Positions 18,351 to 26,670 of a stretch of DNA of 64,000 bases are shown one piece after another; the stretch's first letter is position 1; every line of letters begins with the position of its first letter. The stretch comes from Lachnospiraceae bacterium. Lineage in GTDB: Bacteria > Bacillota > Clostridia > Lachnospirales > Lachnospiraceae. The notes under the pieces were generated by a model. The model saw only the letters and a program-made list of their open reading frames with translations. It ran no database searches and was not told the DNA's origin. The position numbers were made by a program, and so were the translations under genes. The stretch spans positions 1 to 64,000 of the forward strand of contig JAISUG010000017.1 of assembly GCA_031272185.1 (NCBI GenBank), written 5' to 3'.

Positions 18351-18983
18351 TCAGCCGGAACACCCCACCGCGCCACCCCACCTGTACCCCAGGCCGTGGA
18401 CCGTCTTCACATACCCGGCACCGATCTTCCGGCGCAGGTTCTTGATGTGGGTGTCGATGACCCTGTCATAGCCGTCAAATGCATCGTCAAATGCCACGTC
18501 GATGAGCTCGTCCCTGGTGAACACCCTGCTGGGCCGGCTGGAAAGTGCGTTGAGCAACTTGCGTTCCGTCGCCGTCAGGTCCTTGTCGGCGAAAAGGGTG
18601 GGCGGCTCGCTCTCGGGCAGGCGGCGCAGCACCGTCTCGATGCGGGCCGCCAGCAGCTTCAGGGAAAACGGCTTGGTGAGATAGTCGTCGGCGCCCATTC
18701 CCAGGCCGGCCAACTGGGCGTCCTCCGCCACCTTCGCCGTCAGCATGATCACCGGGATGCGGCTGGTCTCCCTGATCTTGCGGCAGACAGCCTCGCCTGT
18801 CATGTCCGGCAACATCAGGTCCAGCAGCACCAGGTCGATGCCCCCCCGTCCCAGCAGCGCCAGGGCTTCCTTCCCGCTGGATGCGGCAAACACACCGTAC
18901 CCTTGCTTTTCCAGGTACGCCTTGACCGGTTCCAGGATATGGGGCTCGTCGTCCACGGCGAGTATGGTTTTGTACGAAGCCAT
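18351..18983 (-). CDS. OmpR-family response regulator
   Basis: The ATG at 18983 with GGGGGAGG just upstream is preferred over a start 14 codons earlier. The protein (210 residues) has a receiver domain with acidic pair DDE, phosphoacceptor Asp in LVLLDLMLPD (about 52), conserved Thr in MLTAK and Lys in LTKPF. A winged-helix DNA-binding domain ends VKTVHGLGYRW. The linker between domains is short. It precedes the kinase and is probably co-transcribed. The neighbouring copper genes are a conceivable target, but nothing in the sequence proves it. Confidence 0.92.
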   Translation of the reverse strand: MASYKTILAVDDEPHILEPVKAYLEKQGYGVFAASSGKEALALLGRGGIDLVLLDLMLPDMTGEAVCRKIRETSRIPVIMLTAKVAEDAQLAGLGMGADDYLTKPFSLKLLAARIETVLRRLPESEPPTLFADKDLTATERKLLNALSSRPSRVFTRDELIDVAFDDAFDGYDRVIDTHIKNLRRKIGAGYVKTVHGLGYRWGGAVGCSG

Positions 18984-19114
18984 GCCTCCCCCTATGCCAT
19001 CAGATGCCACATGAGCCGCCACCACCCCTTCATGAGCGGATGTCAGGCGTTACACGGACGTCCATGCCTCCATCGTCGTGCCGTTGCAGTGGATAGCACC
19101 TTGCGCAGATGGCC

Positions 19115-19321
19115 CTATGCGACTTCATAACCCGTTTCCTTGATGGCGTCACGGATGCTGTCCAATGTCACCAGCGCCTCGTCGTACTCCACCACGGCCT
19201 CGCTTTTCTTGCGGTTCGCCTTCGCCTTCTTGACGCCCGGCAGTTTACGGACCGCATCCGCCACGGCGGCTTCGCAGTGCCCGCACATCATCCCGCTCAC
19301 ACCTATCACTTGCTTCGTCAT
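19115..19321 (-). CDS. copZ: Heavy-metal-associated domain protein, CopZ-like copper chaperone
   Basis: This 68-residue protein is a single HMA domain with the metal-binding motif MMCGHC (Cys-Gly-His-Cys) near residues 11-16. AGGAGG lies 6 bases before the ATG. Proteins of this type carry Cu(I) to the CopA exporter or to a repressor. It follows copA after a 105-base gap made almost wholly of a short tandem repeat. The usual Cys-Ala-Ala-Cys or Cys-His-His-Cys motif is replaced by Cys-Gly-His-Cys, so the exact metal is not certain. Confidence 0.85.
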   Translation of the reverse strand: MTKQVIGVSGMMCGHCEAAVADAVRKLPGVKKAKANRKKSEAVVEYDEALVTLDSIRDAIKETGYEVA

Positions 19322-19330
19322 GGTAATCCT

Positions 19331-19426
19331 CCTATTTCCTACTTCCCTATTCCCTATTCCCTATTCCCTGGTTCCCTATTCCTTATTCCCTACTTCCCTA
19401 TTCCCTATTCCCTGCTTCCCTATTCC
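19331..19426. repeat. Heptanucleotide tandem repeat (GGGAATA)n between copA and copZ
   Basis: About 13 units of 7-8 bases, TATTCCC or TACTTCCC on the plus strand and GGGAATA on the minus strand, fill the whole copA-copZ gap. On the transcribed strand it gives regularly spaced G-triplets. Confidence 0.9.
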
Positions 19427-21628
19427 TTACCCCGCCTTGAATGTCTTGAGCCGCAGCGCATTGGTGAGCACCGACACGCTGGACAGGCTCATGGCCGCCG
19501 CGGCGAATATCGGGTTCAGCAGCGGCCCGCCGAAGATGTAGAGCAGCCCCGCCGCCACCGGTATGCCTATCACATTGTACCCAAATGCCCAGAACAGGTT
19601 CTGCTTGATGTTGCGGATGGTCGCCTTGGATAGCTTCAGCGCCGTCGCCACGTCGTTTAGGTCGCTGCGCATCAGCACGATGTCCGCGCTTTCCATGGCC
19701 ACGTCTGTGCCCGAACCGATGGCGATCCCCACGTCCGCCTGTGCCAGCGCCGGGGCGTCATTGATGCCGTCGCCCACCATGGCCACCCGCTTCCCGCCGC
19801 CCTGGAGTTTCTTCACCTCGTCGGCCTTGTCCTGGGGCAGCACCTCCGCCAGCACCGTGTCGATCCCTACCTGACGGGCGATGGCCGCGGCGGTCTTGGC
19901 GTTGTCCCCGGTGATCATGGCCACAGACACCCCCAGTTTGTGCAGCTTCTCGATGGCCGACTTGCTGGAGGGCTTCACCGTGTCCGCCACCGCAATGACC
20001 CCCGCATACACGTCGTCCACGGAAACGAATAGGGGAGTCTTGCCCTCGCCTGCCAACTGGTCCCCAATGGCCTTGTCGGCGTCCGCATAGGCAGCACGCC
20101 CCACCTTCACCAGTTTCCCGCCCACCCTTGCCTGGACGCCCATCCCTGTAACAGACTCGAAACCCGTCGCTTCGGCGACGTCAACCCCCGCCTCTGCGGC
20201 GGCTTCCACCACCGCCAGCCCCAGCGGGTGCTCGGAGAGCTTCTCGACGCTTGCCGCCATCCCCACCAGCCCCTCCGGCCCGATGACGTCGGTGACCCGC
20301 GGCTTCCCTTCGGTGATGGTTCCCGTCTTGTCAAATATGATGGTCTCCACTTTGTGCGCCGTCTCCAGCGCCTCGCCGCCTTTGATCAATATGCCGTTCT
20401 CCGCGCCTTTGCCGGTCCCCACCATGAGGGCCGTGGGCGTGGCCAGCCCCAGCGCGCACGGGCAAGCGATGACCAGCACCGACACGAAGATGGTCAATGC
20501 CCTCTCCAGGCTGCCCGTGGCGACGAACCATGCCACCCCAGCGATGACGGCGATGGTGATGACGATCGGCACGAAGACGCCGCTCACTTTGTCCGCCAAC
20601 GCGGCGATGGGCGCCTTGCTCCCCTGTGCATCCTCCACCAGTTTGATGATTTGCGCCAATGCGGTCTCGCTGCCGATTTTCTCCGCCCGAAACCGCAGGG
20701 CGCCGTTGGCGTTGATGGTCGCCGCATAGACCTTGTCGCCCTCTTTTTTGTCCACGGGGATGCTCTCGCCGGTGAGCATGCTCTCGTCCACCGCGCTCTG
20801 CCCCAGCACCACCACGCCGTCCACCGGGATCTTGGCCCCGGGCTTCACCAATATGACGTCGCCGATCTCCACGTCGTCGATGGCAATCTCCTTTTCCGCC
20901 CCGTCCACGATGATGATGGCGGTCTTGGGCTGGAGGCCCATCAGCTTCTTGATGGCGTCGCCGGTCCTGCCCTTGGCCCTGGCTTCCAGTGATTTGCCCA
21001 GGAGGATCAATGTGATGATCACGCCCGCGCTCTCGAAGTACAGGCTATCCACCGCATGGTGGTTGCCTTTCCATATCAGCCAGGTGTTCCACAGGCTGTA
21101 GAGCACCGCCGCAGTGGTGCCCACCGCGATGAGGCTGTCCATGTTGGGCGCGCGCATGAAGAGGGCCTTGTACCCCACGGTATAGAACCTGTACCCCACC
21201 GCTATGCACGGGATGACCAATGCGACCTCCACCAGCGCATAGCGCAGGGGCTGCATCATGGGCCTAATGGCCATGGGGAATGGCAGCTTCACCACCGTGA
21301 TCATGGGCGCCATGGCGATATAGAGCAACGGCAGCGCGAACAGGGCCGACACGATGAACTTCGTCCACAGTATGCGGATGGCCCTTTCCTTGCGCGCCTT
21401 GTCCTCATCCGCGCTCATCGCGTCCAATATCTTGTATCCCGATTTGACGATGGCAGCCTTCACGTCGGACACCCTGACCACATCAGGGTCATAGCTGAAC
21501 GTGGCCTTCTCCGTGGCGAAATTCACATTGACGTCCGACACCCCGGAGAGCTTCTGTATGGCTTTGGTCACCCGCGCCGAACATGCCGCGCACGTCATCC
21601 CCCCCACCGGCAGCGTGATAGTCTGCAT
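19427..21628 (-). CDS. copA: Copper-exporting P1B-type ATPase
   Basis: The protein (733 residues) pumps Cu(I) out of the cytoplasm using ATP. It begins with one HMA domain (GGMTCAACS, Cys-Ala-Ala-Cys), then eight predicted membrane helices. It carries the actuator TGES, the CPC ion motif [15 protein letters not shown], phosphorylation site [16 protein letters not shown] and [17 protein letters not shown] chose ATG at 21628, 8 bases after AGGGGG; the longer start at 21637 is GTG overlapping that site. It is transcribed with the CopZ-like gene from a promoter whose -10 box lies inside three 12-base direct repeats, suggesting a metal-responsive repressor. Confidence 0.95.
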   Translation of the reverse strand: MQTITLPVGGMTCAACSARVTKAIQKLSGVSDVNVNFATEKATFSYDPDVVRVSDVKAAIVKSGYKILDAMSADEDKARKERAIRILWTKFIVSALFALPLLYIAMAPMITVVKLPFPMAIRPMMQPLRYALVEVALVIPCIAVGYRFYTVGYKALFMRAPNMDSLIAVGTTAAVLYSLWNTWLIWKGNHHAVDSLYFESAGVIITLILLGKSLEARAKGRTGDAIKKLMGLQPKTAIIIVDGAEKEIAIDDVEIGDVILVKPGAKIPVDGVVVLGQSAVDESMLTGESIPVDKKEGDKVYAATINANGALRFRAEKIGSETALAQIIKLVEDAQGSKAPIAALADKVSGVFVPIVITIAVIAGVAWFVATGSLERALTIFVSVLVIACPCALGLATPTALMVGTGKGAENGILIKGGEALETAHKVETIIFDKTGTITEGKPRVTDVIGPEGLVGMAASVEKLSEHPLGLAVVEAAAEAGVDVAEATGFESVTGMGVQARVGGKLVKVGRAAYADADKAIGDQLAGEGKTPLFVSVDDVYAGVIAVADTVKPSSKSAIEKLHKLGVSVAMITGDNAKTAAAIARQVGIDTVLAEVLPQDKADEVKKLQGGGKRVAMVGDGINDAPALAQADVGIAIGSGTDVAMESADIVLMRSDLNDVATALKLSKATIRNIKQNLFWAFGYNVIGIPVAAGLLYIFGGPLLNPIFAAAAMSLSSVSVLTNALRLKTFKAG

Positions 21629-21650
21629 GCGGTGCACCCCCTTCTTCTAT

Positions 21651-21687
21651 AATGTTATACACAAATGCTATACACAATGTTATACAT
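21651..21687 (-). promoter_or_regulatory. Three 12-bp direct repeats (candidate operator) upstream of copA
   Basis: AATGYTATACAY occurs at 21651-21662, 21664-21675 and 21676-21687, two of them directly adjoining. The last copy overlaps the -10 box of the copA promoter. This iteron layout is a good candidate binding site for a copper-responsive regulator. It does not match the CopY box as I know it. Confidence 0.7.
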
Positions 21688-21707
21688 GTCATCTGCGCCT
21701 TTTGCAA
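21679..21707 (-). promoter_or_regulatory. Sigma-A promoter for copA-copZ
   Basis: On the minus strand TTGCAA (21707-21702), 17 bases, TATAAC (21684-21679). The -10 box overlaps the candidate operator repeats. Confidence 0.6.
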
Positions 21708-21709
21708 TA

Positions 21710-21789
21710 CCTGGTATACCCTATCCCAGAAACGTGACCCGTAACTCGCGGGCTTTGGCCACCCTGGTATACTCTATTCCAGAAATGTG
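21710..21789. repeat. 27-bp direct repeat pair between the divergent copA and surface-protein promoters
   Basis: CCTGGTATACYCTATYCCAG plus seven bases occurs at 21710-21736 and 21763-21789 with three differences, all C/T. It lies upstream of both divergent promoters and may be a shared regulatory site. Confidence 0.7.
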
Positions 21790-21831
21790 TAGATTGTGTG
21801 TGGTGAGAAATTTTTTCAATATTATTTCCCA

Positions 21832-21860
21832 TTGACATTTCCCGAAAAGCACAATATAAT
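21832..21860 (+). promoter_or_regulatory. Consensus sigma-A promoter for the beta-helix surface protein
   Basis: TTGACA (21832-21837), exactly 17 bases, TATAAT (21855-21860) is a perfect consensus. The coding start at 22108 implies a leader of about 240 bases. Confidence 0.85.
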
Positions 21861-21977
21861 GGGTTCAATAGATGTGCGCCGCACCAAGTTTTGTGTTTTT
21901 AACGATGAATGTGCCTTGTCGCACGGCCGGTGGGCTTTGCATCCGTCGCAGTTCCGATTCGCTATGGGCGCCGGCCA

Positions 21978-22094
21978 GCGACGACAGCCTTTTTGCCCGA
22001 CCGATTTACAAGTATCCGACCAGCCTACGGGTCTTTGGACCCAGGCTTGCGACGACAGCCTTTTGACCCGACCGATTTACAAGTATCAGACCAG
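21978..22094 (+). repeat. Duplicated 46-bp segment in the surface-protein leader
   Basis: The 46 bases starting GCGACGACAGCC at 21978-22023 recur at 22049-22094 with three differences, a period of 71 bases. The second copy ends directly before the ribosome site GGGGTGAGG. No known riboswitch is recognised. Confidence 0.85.
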
Positions 22095-22107
22095 GGGGTG
22101 AGGAACT

Positions 22108-25068
22108 ATGTCCGAGATCCATCGCAGCAGGCGGCGAGATGCCTCGGTTTCGGTGCGCAGCGGTTTCTCCGATACCTGTACCTGCCCATCACCCGCCCCC
22201 CAAGGTGCGCTCCCGTCTGCGCCCCGCCATGCCGCCCCCCAAGGTGCGCTCCCGTCTGCGCCCCGCCGTCTGGCCCCCCCTGCCCCCTCCCGCCGTTTCG
22301 CCGCTTTGCTCTTCGCCGCCCTGGGCGCCTGTTTCGTCGCCGTGGCGTGCTTTTCTTTCCTTGTGTCGGCCGCGGTCGTGGTCACCGTGTCCAACGAAGC
22401 CGACCTTAACACCGCCATAGCGGCGGCGGGGGGCACCGAGACCATCATACGCCTCCAGTCGGACATCGTCCTTACATCCACAGTCACCATCCCGGCAGGG
22501 GCGGACATCACACTGGAAAGCGACATGACCGCGCCAGGCTCCCCGTTTTACCTAAGCGGCGGCGGCGCCATGCGCGTCCTCGTCAACTACGGCGACCTGC
22601 ATCTTCATGACATCACCGTCAAGGACGGCGCGATCTACGGGTACTACCAGGCGGGCGGCGGCATCTACAGCGCAGGCGGCTCCACCCTCACCCTGGACGA
22701 CGGCGCAGTGGTGGAGAATTGCCGGGTGGGCTGGGACGACGGCGTGTCATGGTCTTCCGGCGGCTGGGGCGGCGGCATCTGCAGCGACGGCACCCTGGTC
22801 CTGAACGCCGGATCCATCATCCGCAACAACTACAGCGCGGGCGCCGGGGGCGGCGTCTCCCTGGGCAACGCCGGCACCTGCACCATCCAGCCAGGTGCCC
22901 TCATCACCTACAACACCGCATTTTTCAACGGCGGCGGCCTCCACTGCGACAACCACAACACCGTGACCATGAACGGCGGCGAGATCAGCCACAACCTGCG
23001 CTCCTACAACTGGGTCAACGACGGCGCCGGCGCGGGCGGGGGCGGCGTGTCATTGTTCAATGGGAGCACCTTTGACATGTACGGCGGCACCATCGAGCAA
23101 AACGACGGCAGCGCGATCGCCGGCGGCGTGGCCGTGAAAGCCACCTGCACCTTCACCCTGTACGCGGGGGAAGTGAAGGACAATACCGCCCTGGGCGACG
23201 CAGGGTTCTGGGTCCACGGCCTGCTCATCCTGAAGTCGGGCGCCGTGGTCAGCGGCAACCGCGCCACCAGCACGCTCAACTGGCTGGGCAACGGCGGCGG
23301 CATCACCGTTTCCCTGGGCAACCTCCTCATCGAAAGCGGGGCCCAGGTCATAAACAACTATGCGGGCCACGACGGCGGCGGCATCTGGCTGGATGACAAT
23401 GCCAGCTTCGTCCCCGGATGGACCTACCCCAGCACCATGGAGATGCAGGCCGGGGCCATCGTGAGCGGCAACGAAGCCTTGAACAACGGCGGCGGCATCG
23501 TGGTGGGTTCCCTGAACTACGCCACCACCATCCGGGGCGAGATCTCCGACAACGTGGCGGGCAACTGCGGCGGCGGTATCTACCACAACGGCAACGCCAC
23601 GCTGACACTGGACAACGTCACCCTCATTGACAATGCAGCCGGTGTGGACGGTGGCGGCCTGTACCACGGCACGCTCTCCACGTATTACGTCTCCGGCGTG
23701 GTGGCCGGGAACACGGCGGGCCGGGACGGCGGCGGCATATGGGAATACTACGACGGCTGGAGCACGGGCGGCAGCCCCTCCTCCACCAACAGCTACCTGC
23801 GGGTACCCACGGGGGATACGCTGACATTCTACAGCAACACCGCCGCCATGATGTACATGCCCACCCTGGCAGACGGCATCACCTACAACCCCACATTCGA
23901 CCCCTGCGGGATCATCCCCCAGGTCACCCAGGTTTCCACCGACTTTTTCAACCCTTACAATAACTACGACATCAATTTCCACAACCCCGCGATGCTCATC
24001 CCCTCGGTGCGCTATCTCCCGGGTGTGCCAGGTAGCGCTGCCTCAGGCATCCCGGCCTCCCACAGGCTGGGGGCGGACGTGCTGCCGGGCGGCGTGTACA
24101 CCGTGGCGGGGGGCACACCCTCGGCGACAGGTTATACGTTCCTGCACTGGGCGCTGACCCAAGGGACCGCCGCTTCCGGCCAGACGCAGTTTGCACCAGG
24201 CGCGGCGCTCACGCCGGTGCTGCCGGCCACGCCGGTTCCGGGCACGGATGACCTGGTGTTCACCGCCATCTGGCAGGTAAACACCACGCCGCCGCCCACC
24301 ACCACTGCGCCACCCGTGACCACCGCGCCGCCCGTCACCACCGCACCGCCCGTCACCACCGCGCCGCCCACCACCACGGCTCCGCCCGTGACCACCGCAC
24401 CGCCCGTCACCACCGCTCCGCCCGTGACCACCGCTCCTCCCGTGACCACAGCCCCGCCCGTGACCACCGCACCGCCCGTGACCACAGCCCCGCCCGTGAC
24501 CACAGCCCCGCCCGTGACCACCGCACCGCCCGTGACCACTGCACCGCCCGTGACCACCGCGCCGCCCGTAACCACCGCGCCGCCTGTCACCACCGCGCCG
24601 CCAAACACTACGGCGCCGCCCATTACCACAGCGCCGCCGACGACCACGGCGCCGTCCTACTCAGAACCCTATGACGACGACGGGCATGACACCATAGTCA
24701 CGCCCATCACCCCCACCATACCCGCACAGCCGCCCCAGACCGCCCCCGACGGGTCTATCTCTGCCACGTCGGCCAGCGCCGCCCCAAGCGCCCCAGGTGA
24801 AAAGACACCCACCACGGCAAGCAGCGGGCCGGCCCCTGGCACGTCCGGCACCCGCATCGCCACCCTCGGCACCACCGTATTTGACGGACGGGGGACAGCC
24901 ACAGACCCGGCAGGGCAGCCCGGCGCAAGCCCCAAGACCGAATCCCCCGAAACCCGCGACATGCGCAACATGAAGTGGGAACTACTGGCCATCCTGTCAT
25001 TCGCCATAGCGGCGGTGCTGGGCCTCACCAAACCCGCAACCGACAAACCGCACAAAAAACGCAGGTAG
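22108..25068 (+). CDS. Surface protein with parallel beta-helix repeats and Thr/Pro-rich stalk
   Basis: The 986-residue protein has an unusually long N-terminal region before its hydrophobic export signal (about 62-90). That region contains a 12-residue duplication, APQGALPSAPRH then APQGALPSAPRR. About 550 residues of right-handed beta-helix follow, with GGGI/GGGV turns and polymorphic-membrane-protein-like repeats. A Thr/Pro stalk comes next, of roughly 20 copies of PPVTTA (about 728-850, encoded near 24290-24657). The C-terminus has a membrane helix (about 955-972) and a basic tail KPHKKRR. A sequence SPKTE stands before the helix; it resembles sortase motifs but lacks the final Gly, so anchoring may be by the helix alone. 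GAGG lies 4 bases before the ATG. It is probably an adhesin or surface-exposed structural protein. Confidence 0.82.
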   Translation: MSEIHRSRRRDASVSVRSGFSDTCTCPSPAPQGALPSAPRHAAPQGALPSAPRRLAPPAPSRRFAALLFAALGACFVAVACFSFLVSAAVVVTVSNEADLNTAIAAAGGTETIIRLQSDIVLTSTVTIPAGADITLESDMTAPGSPFYLSGGGAMRVLVNYGDLHLHDITVKDGAIYGYYQAGGGIYSAGGSTLTLDDGAVVENCRVGWDDGVSWSSGGWGGGICSDGTLVLNAGSIIRNNYSAGAGGGVSLGNAGTCTIQPGALITYNTAFFNGGGLHCDNHNTVTMNGGEISHNLRSYNWVNDGAGAGGGGVSLFNGSTFDMYGGTIEQNDGSAIAGGVAVKATCTFTLYAGEVKDNTALGDAGFWVHGLLILKSGAVVSGNRATSTLNWLGNGGGITVSLGNLLIESGAQVINNYAGHDGGGIWLDDNASFVPGWTYPSTMEMQAGAIVSGNEALNNGGGIVVGSLNYATTIRGEISDNVAGNCGGGIYHNGNATLTLDNVTLIDNAAGVDGGGLYHGTLSTYYVSGVVAGNTAGRDGGGIWEYYDGWSTGGSPSSTNSYLRVPTGDTLTFYSNTAAMMYMPTLADGITYNPTFDPCGIIPQVTQVSTDFFNPYNNYDINFHNPAMLIPSVRYLPGVPGSAASGIPASHRLGADVLPGGVYTVAGGTPSATGYTFLHWALTQGTAASGQTQFAPGAALTPVLPATPVPGTDDLVFTAIWQVNTTPPPTTTAPPVTTAPPVTTAPPVTTAPPTTTAPPVTTAPPVTTAPPVTTAPPVTTAPPVTTAPPVTTAPPVTTAPPVTTAPPVTTAPPVTTAPPVTTAPPVTTAPPNTTAPPITTAPPTTTAPSYSEPYDDDGHDTIVTPITPTIPAQPPQTAPDGSISATSASAAPSAPGEKTPTTASSGPAPGTSGTRIATLGTTVFDGRGTATDPAGQPGASPKTESPETRDMRNMKWELLAILSFAIAAVLGLTKPATDKPHKKRR

Positions 25069-25152
25069 GCCCACGAAGCACCGGAACGGCGACGCCACGC
25101 AGACCGCCGCGTCCACACAAACCTCATGAAAACGCAGGTAGGCCCACGAAGC
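25058..25152 (+). repeat. 22-bp duplication spanning the surface-protein stop codon, period 73
   Basis: AACGCAGGTAGGCCCACGAA plus two bases begins at 25058, across the stop codon, and again at 25131. The second copy forms the left arm of the terminator. Confidence 0.8.
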
Positions 25153-25169
25153 CTACCTGCAATGTTTTT
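25134..25169 (+). terminator. Rho-independent terminator of the surface-protein gene
   Basis: GCAGGTAGGC (25134-25143) pairs perfectly with GCCTACCTGC (25151-25160) across a 7-base loop and is followed by AATGTTTTTC. Confidence 0.9.
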
Positions 25170-25177
25170 CATTTGAT

Positions 25178-25204
25178 ATTGCCCCGCCAACCAAACAATG
25201 CGCG
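25178..25204. repeat. 27-bp direct repeat flanking dapL, downstream copy
   Basis: ATTGCCCCRCCAACCAAACA plus ATGCGCG occurs here and at 26614-26640 with a single difference. The two copies bracket dapL. Confidence 0.8.
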
Positions 25205-25235
25205 TCCGACAAAGTCTGTCCACTTTATGCAGCAG

Positions 25236-25331
25236 CTCGCAAAAAGTCCATCCACTTTTTGCGAGCCAAATGCAAAAAATCCATCCACTTTTTGTGTATC
25301 AACTCAAAAAGTCCATCCACTTTTTGCGATC
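25236..25331. repeat. Three tandem palindromes (GCAAAAAGTCCATCCACTTT type), period 33
   Basis: The hairpin AAAAAGT-CCATCC-ACTTTTT occurs starting at 25241, 25274 and 25306, with a degenerate fourth copy near 25206. The first is a perfect 12-base inverted repeat (25236-25265). They lie between two convergent genes and could stop transcription from both sides. The short, unequal gaps and palindromic repeats exclude a CRISPR array. Confidence 0.85.
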
Positions 25332-25355
25332 CAAAGGAAGCCGGCCGCATAGCAT

Positions 25356-26576
25356 TCACGCCATGCCTTTTATCCTCCCCAGGGCCTCCGCCACATTTTC
25401 CTTGCTGCCAAATGCGGTCAGGCGGAAATACCCCTCGCCGGAGGGTCCGAACCCGCTGCCCGGGGTGCCCACCACCGACGCGCCTTCCAGCAGCCAGTCG
25501 AAAAACTCCCAAGAGGACATGCCGTCGGGTGTCTTCAGCCAGATGTATGGGGCGTTCACGCCGCCGTACACCTTGTACCCCGCTTCCGTCAGGCCGTCTC
25601 TTATCGCGGCGGCATTGGCCATGTAGTACGCCACCTGGGCGCCCAGCTGCGTCCTGGCTTCAGGGGTATACACCGCTTCCCCCGCACGCTGGATGATGTA
25701 TGGCGCGCCGTTGTACTTCGTGCCGTGACGCCGGGCCCACAGCCCATGCAGCGCCACGCCGTTCCCATCCTTGATCCCCTTGGGGACCACCACGAACCCC
25801 AGCCGCACCCCTGTGAAACCCGCATTTTTGGAAAACGAGCGAAACTCCACCGCACAGTCCACCGCCCCCGGCACCTCGTAGATGGTATGGGGGACGTCAG
25901 CCTCGCTGATATACGACTCATAGGCGGCATCGTAGAGGATCACCGCCCCCACCGACTTCGCAGACCCCACCCATTCCTGCAGCTGCGCTTTCGTGAGCGT
26001 GGTCCCCGTGGGGTTGTTGGGGTTGCACAGGTAGATCAGGTCAGGCGCCGTCTTCGGCAGTTCCGGCACGAAGCCGTTTTCGGCGGTGCAGGGCATATAG
26101 ATCACGTCCGTCCACATCCCGAGGCCCGCGTCATATGAGCCCGTCCGCCCCGCCATGGCATTGGAATCCACATACACAGGGTATACCGGGTCACACACCG
26201 CTATCTTGCAGTCATCGCTGAATATTTCCTGGAAATTCCCGCAGTCGCACTTCGCACCGTCCGAGATGAAAATCTCATCCGCATCGATGTCGCACCCCCT
26301 GGCACGGTAGTCCTCCCTGGCGATGGTCTCCCGCAGGAACCCATACCCCAGGTCGGGGGCATACCCATGGAACGTGGCCGCATCCCCCATCTCGTCCACA
26401 GCCTTGTGCATGGCCGCCAGTATGGCCGGGGCTATGGGCTGTGTCACGTCGCCGATCCCCAGGCTGATCACCCTTTTGTCCGGGTGGGCCTGCTTGTACG
26501 CCGCCACCTTTTTCCCAATGGTGGAAAACAGGTAGCTCCCCGGCAGTTTCGTGTAGTTGTCGTTGATTCTGAACAT
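25356..26576 (-). CDS. dapL: LL-diaminopimelate aminotransferase
   Basis: The enzyme converts tetrahydrodipicolinate with glutamate to LL-diaminopimelate, the short route to meso-diaminopimelate and lysine. The start at 26576 (MFRINDNYTKLPGSYLF) has GGAGG 9 bases upstream. At 406 residues it has the normal length. PLP-fold class I motifs are visible: SLGIGDVTQPI, CNPNNPTGT, YDAAYESYI and SFSKNAGFTGVR with the PLP-binding Lys. It follows dapF by 94 bases on the same strand, so the two successive pathway steps are probably co-expressed. The gene is bracketed by 27-base direct repeats. Confidence 0.95.
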   Translation of the reverse strand: MFRINDNYTKLPGSYLFSTIGKKVAAYKQAHPDKRVISLGIGDVTQPIAPAILAAMHKAVDEMGDAATFHGYAPDLGYGFLRETIAREDYRARGCDIDADEIFISDGAKCDCGNFQEIFSDDCKIAVCDPVYPVYVDSNAMAGRTGSYDAGLGMWTDVIYMPCTAENGFVPELPKTAPDLIYLCNPNNPTGTTLTKAQLQEWVGSAKSVGAVILYDAAYESYISEADVPHTIYEVPGAVDCAVEFRSFSKNAGFTGVRLGFVVVPKGIKDGNGVALHGLWARRHGTKYNGAPYIIQRAGEAVYTPEARTQLGAQVAYYMANAAAIRDGLTEAGYKVYGGVNAPYIWLKTPDGMSSWEFFDWLLEGASVVGTPGSGFGPSGEGYFRLTAFGSKENVAEALGRIKGMA

Positions 26577-26613
26577 GTCACATTTCCTCCCGAAATATAT
26601 GATCCCACAACTT

Positions 26614-26640
26614 ATTGCCCCACCAACCAAACAATGCGCG
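26614..26640. repeat. 27-bp direct repeat flanking dapL, upstream copy
   Basis: One base differs from the copy at 25178-25204. It lies between the dapF stop and the dapL ribosome site. Confidence 0.8.
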
Positions 26641-26670
26641 GTCCGCCACGCCCGGCCCGCCTGTTTCGCC

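Noticed and set aside
19331..19426. CRISPR or telomere-like array
   Set aside because: It is a simple 7-8 base repeat without spacers, inside an operon.
21861..22107. Cyclic-di-GMP or other known riboswitch in the adhesin leader
   Set aside because: I could not find the conserved core of any class; only a duplicated module is seen.
25236..25331. CRISPR array
   Set aside because: Repeats are palindromic, gaps are under 15 bases and unequal, and there are no cas genes.
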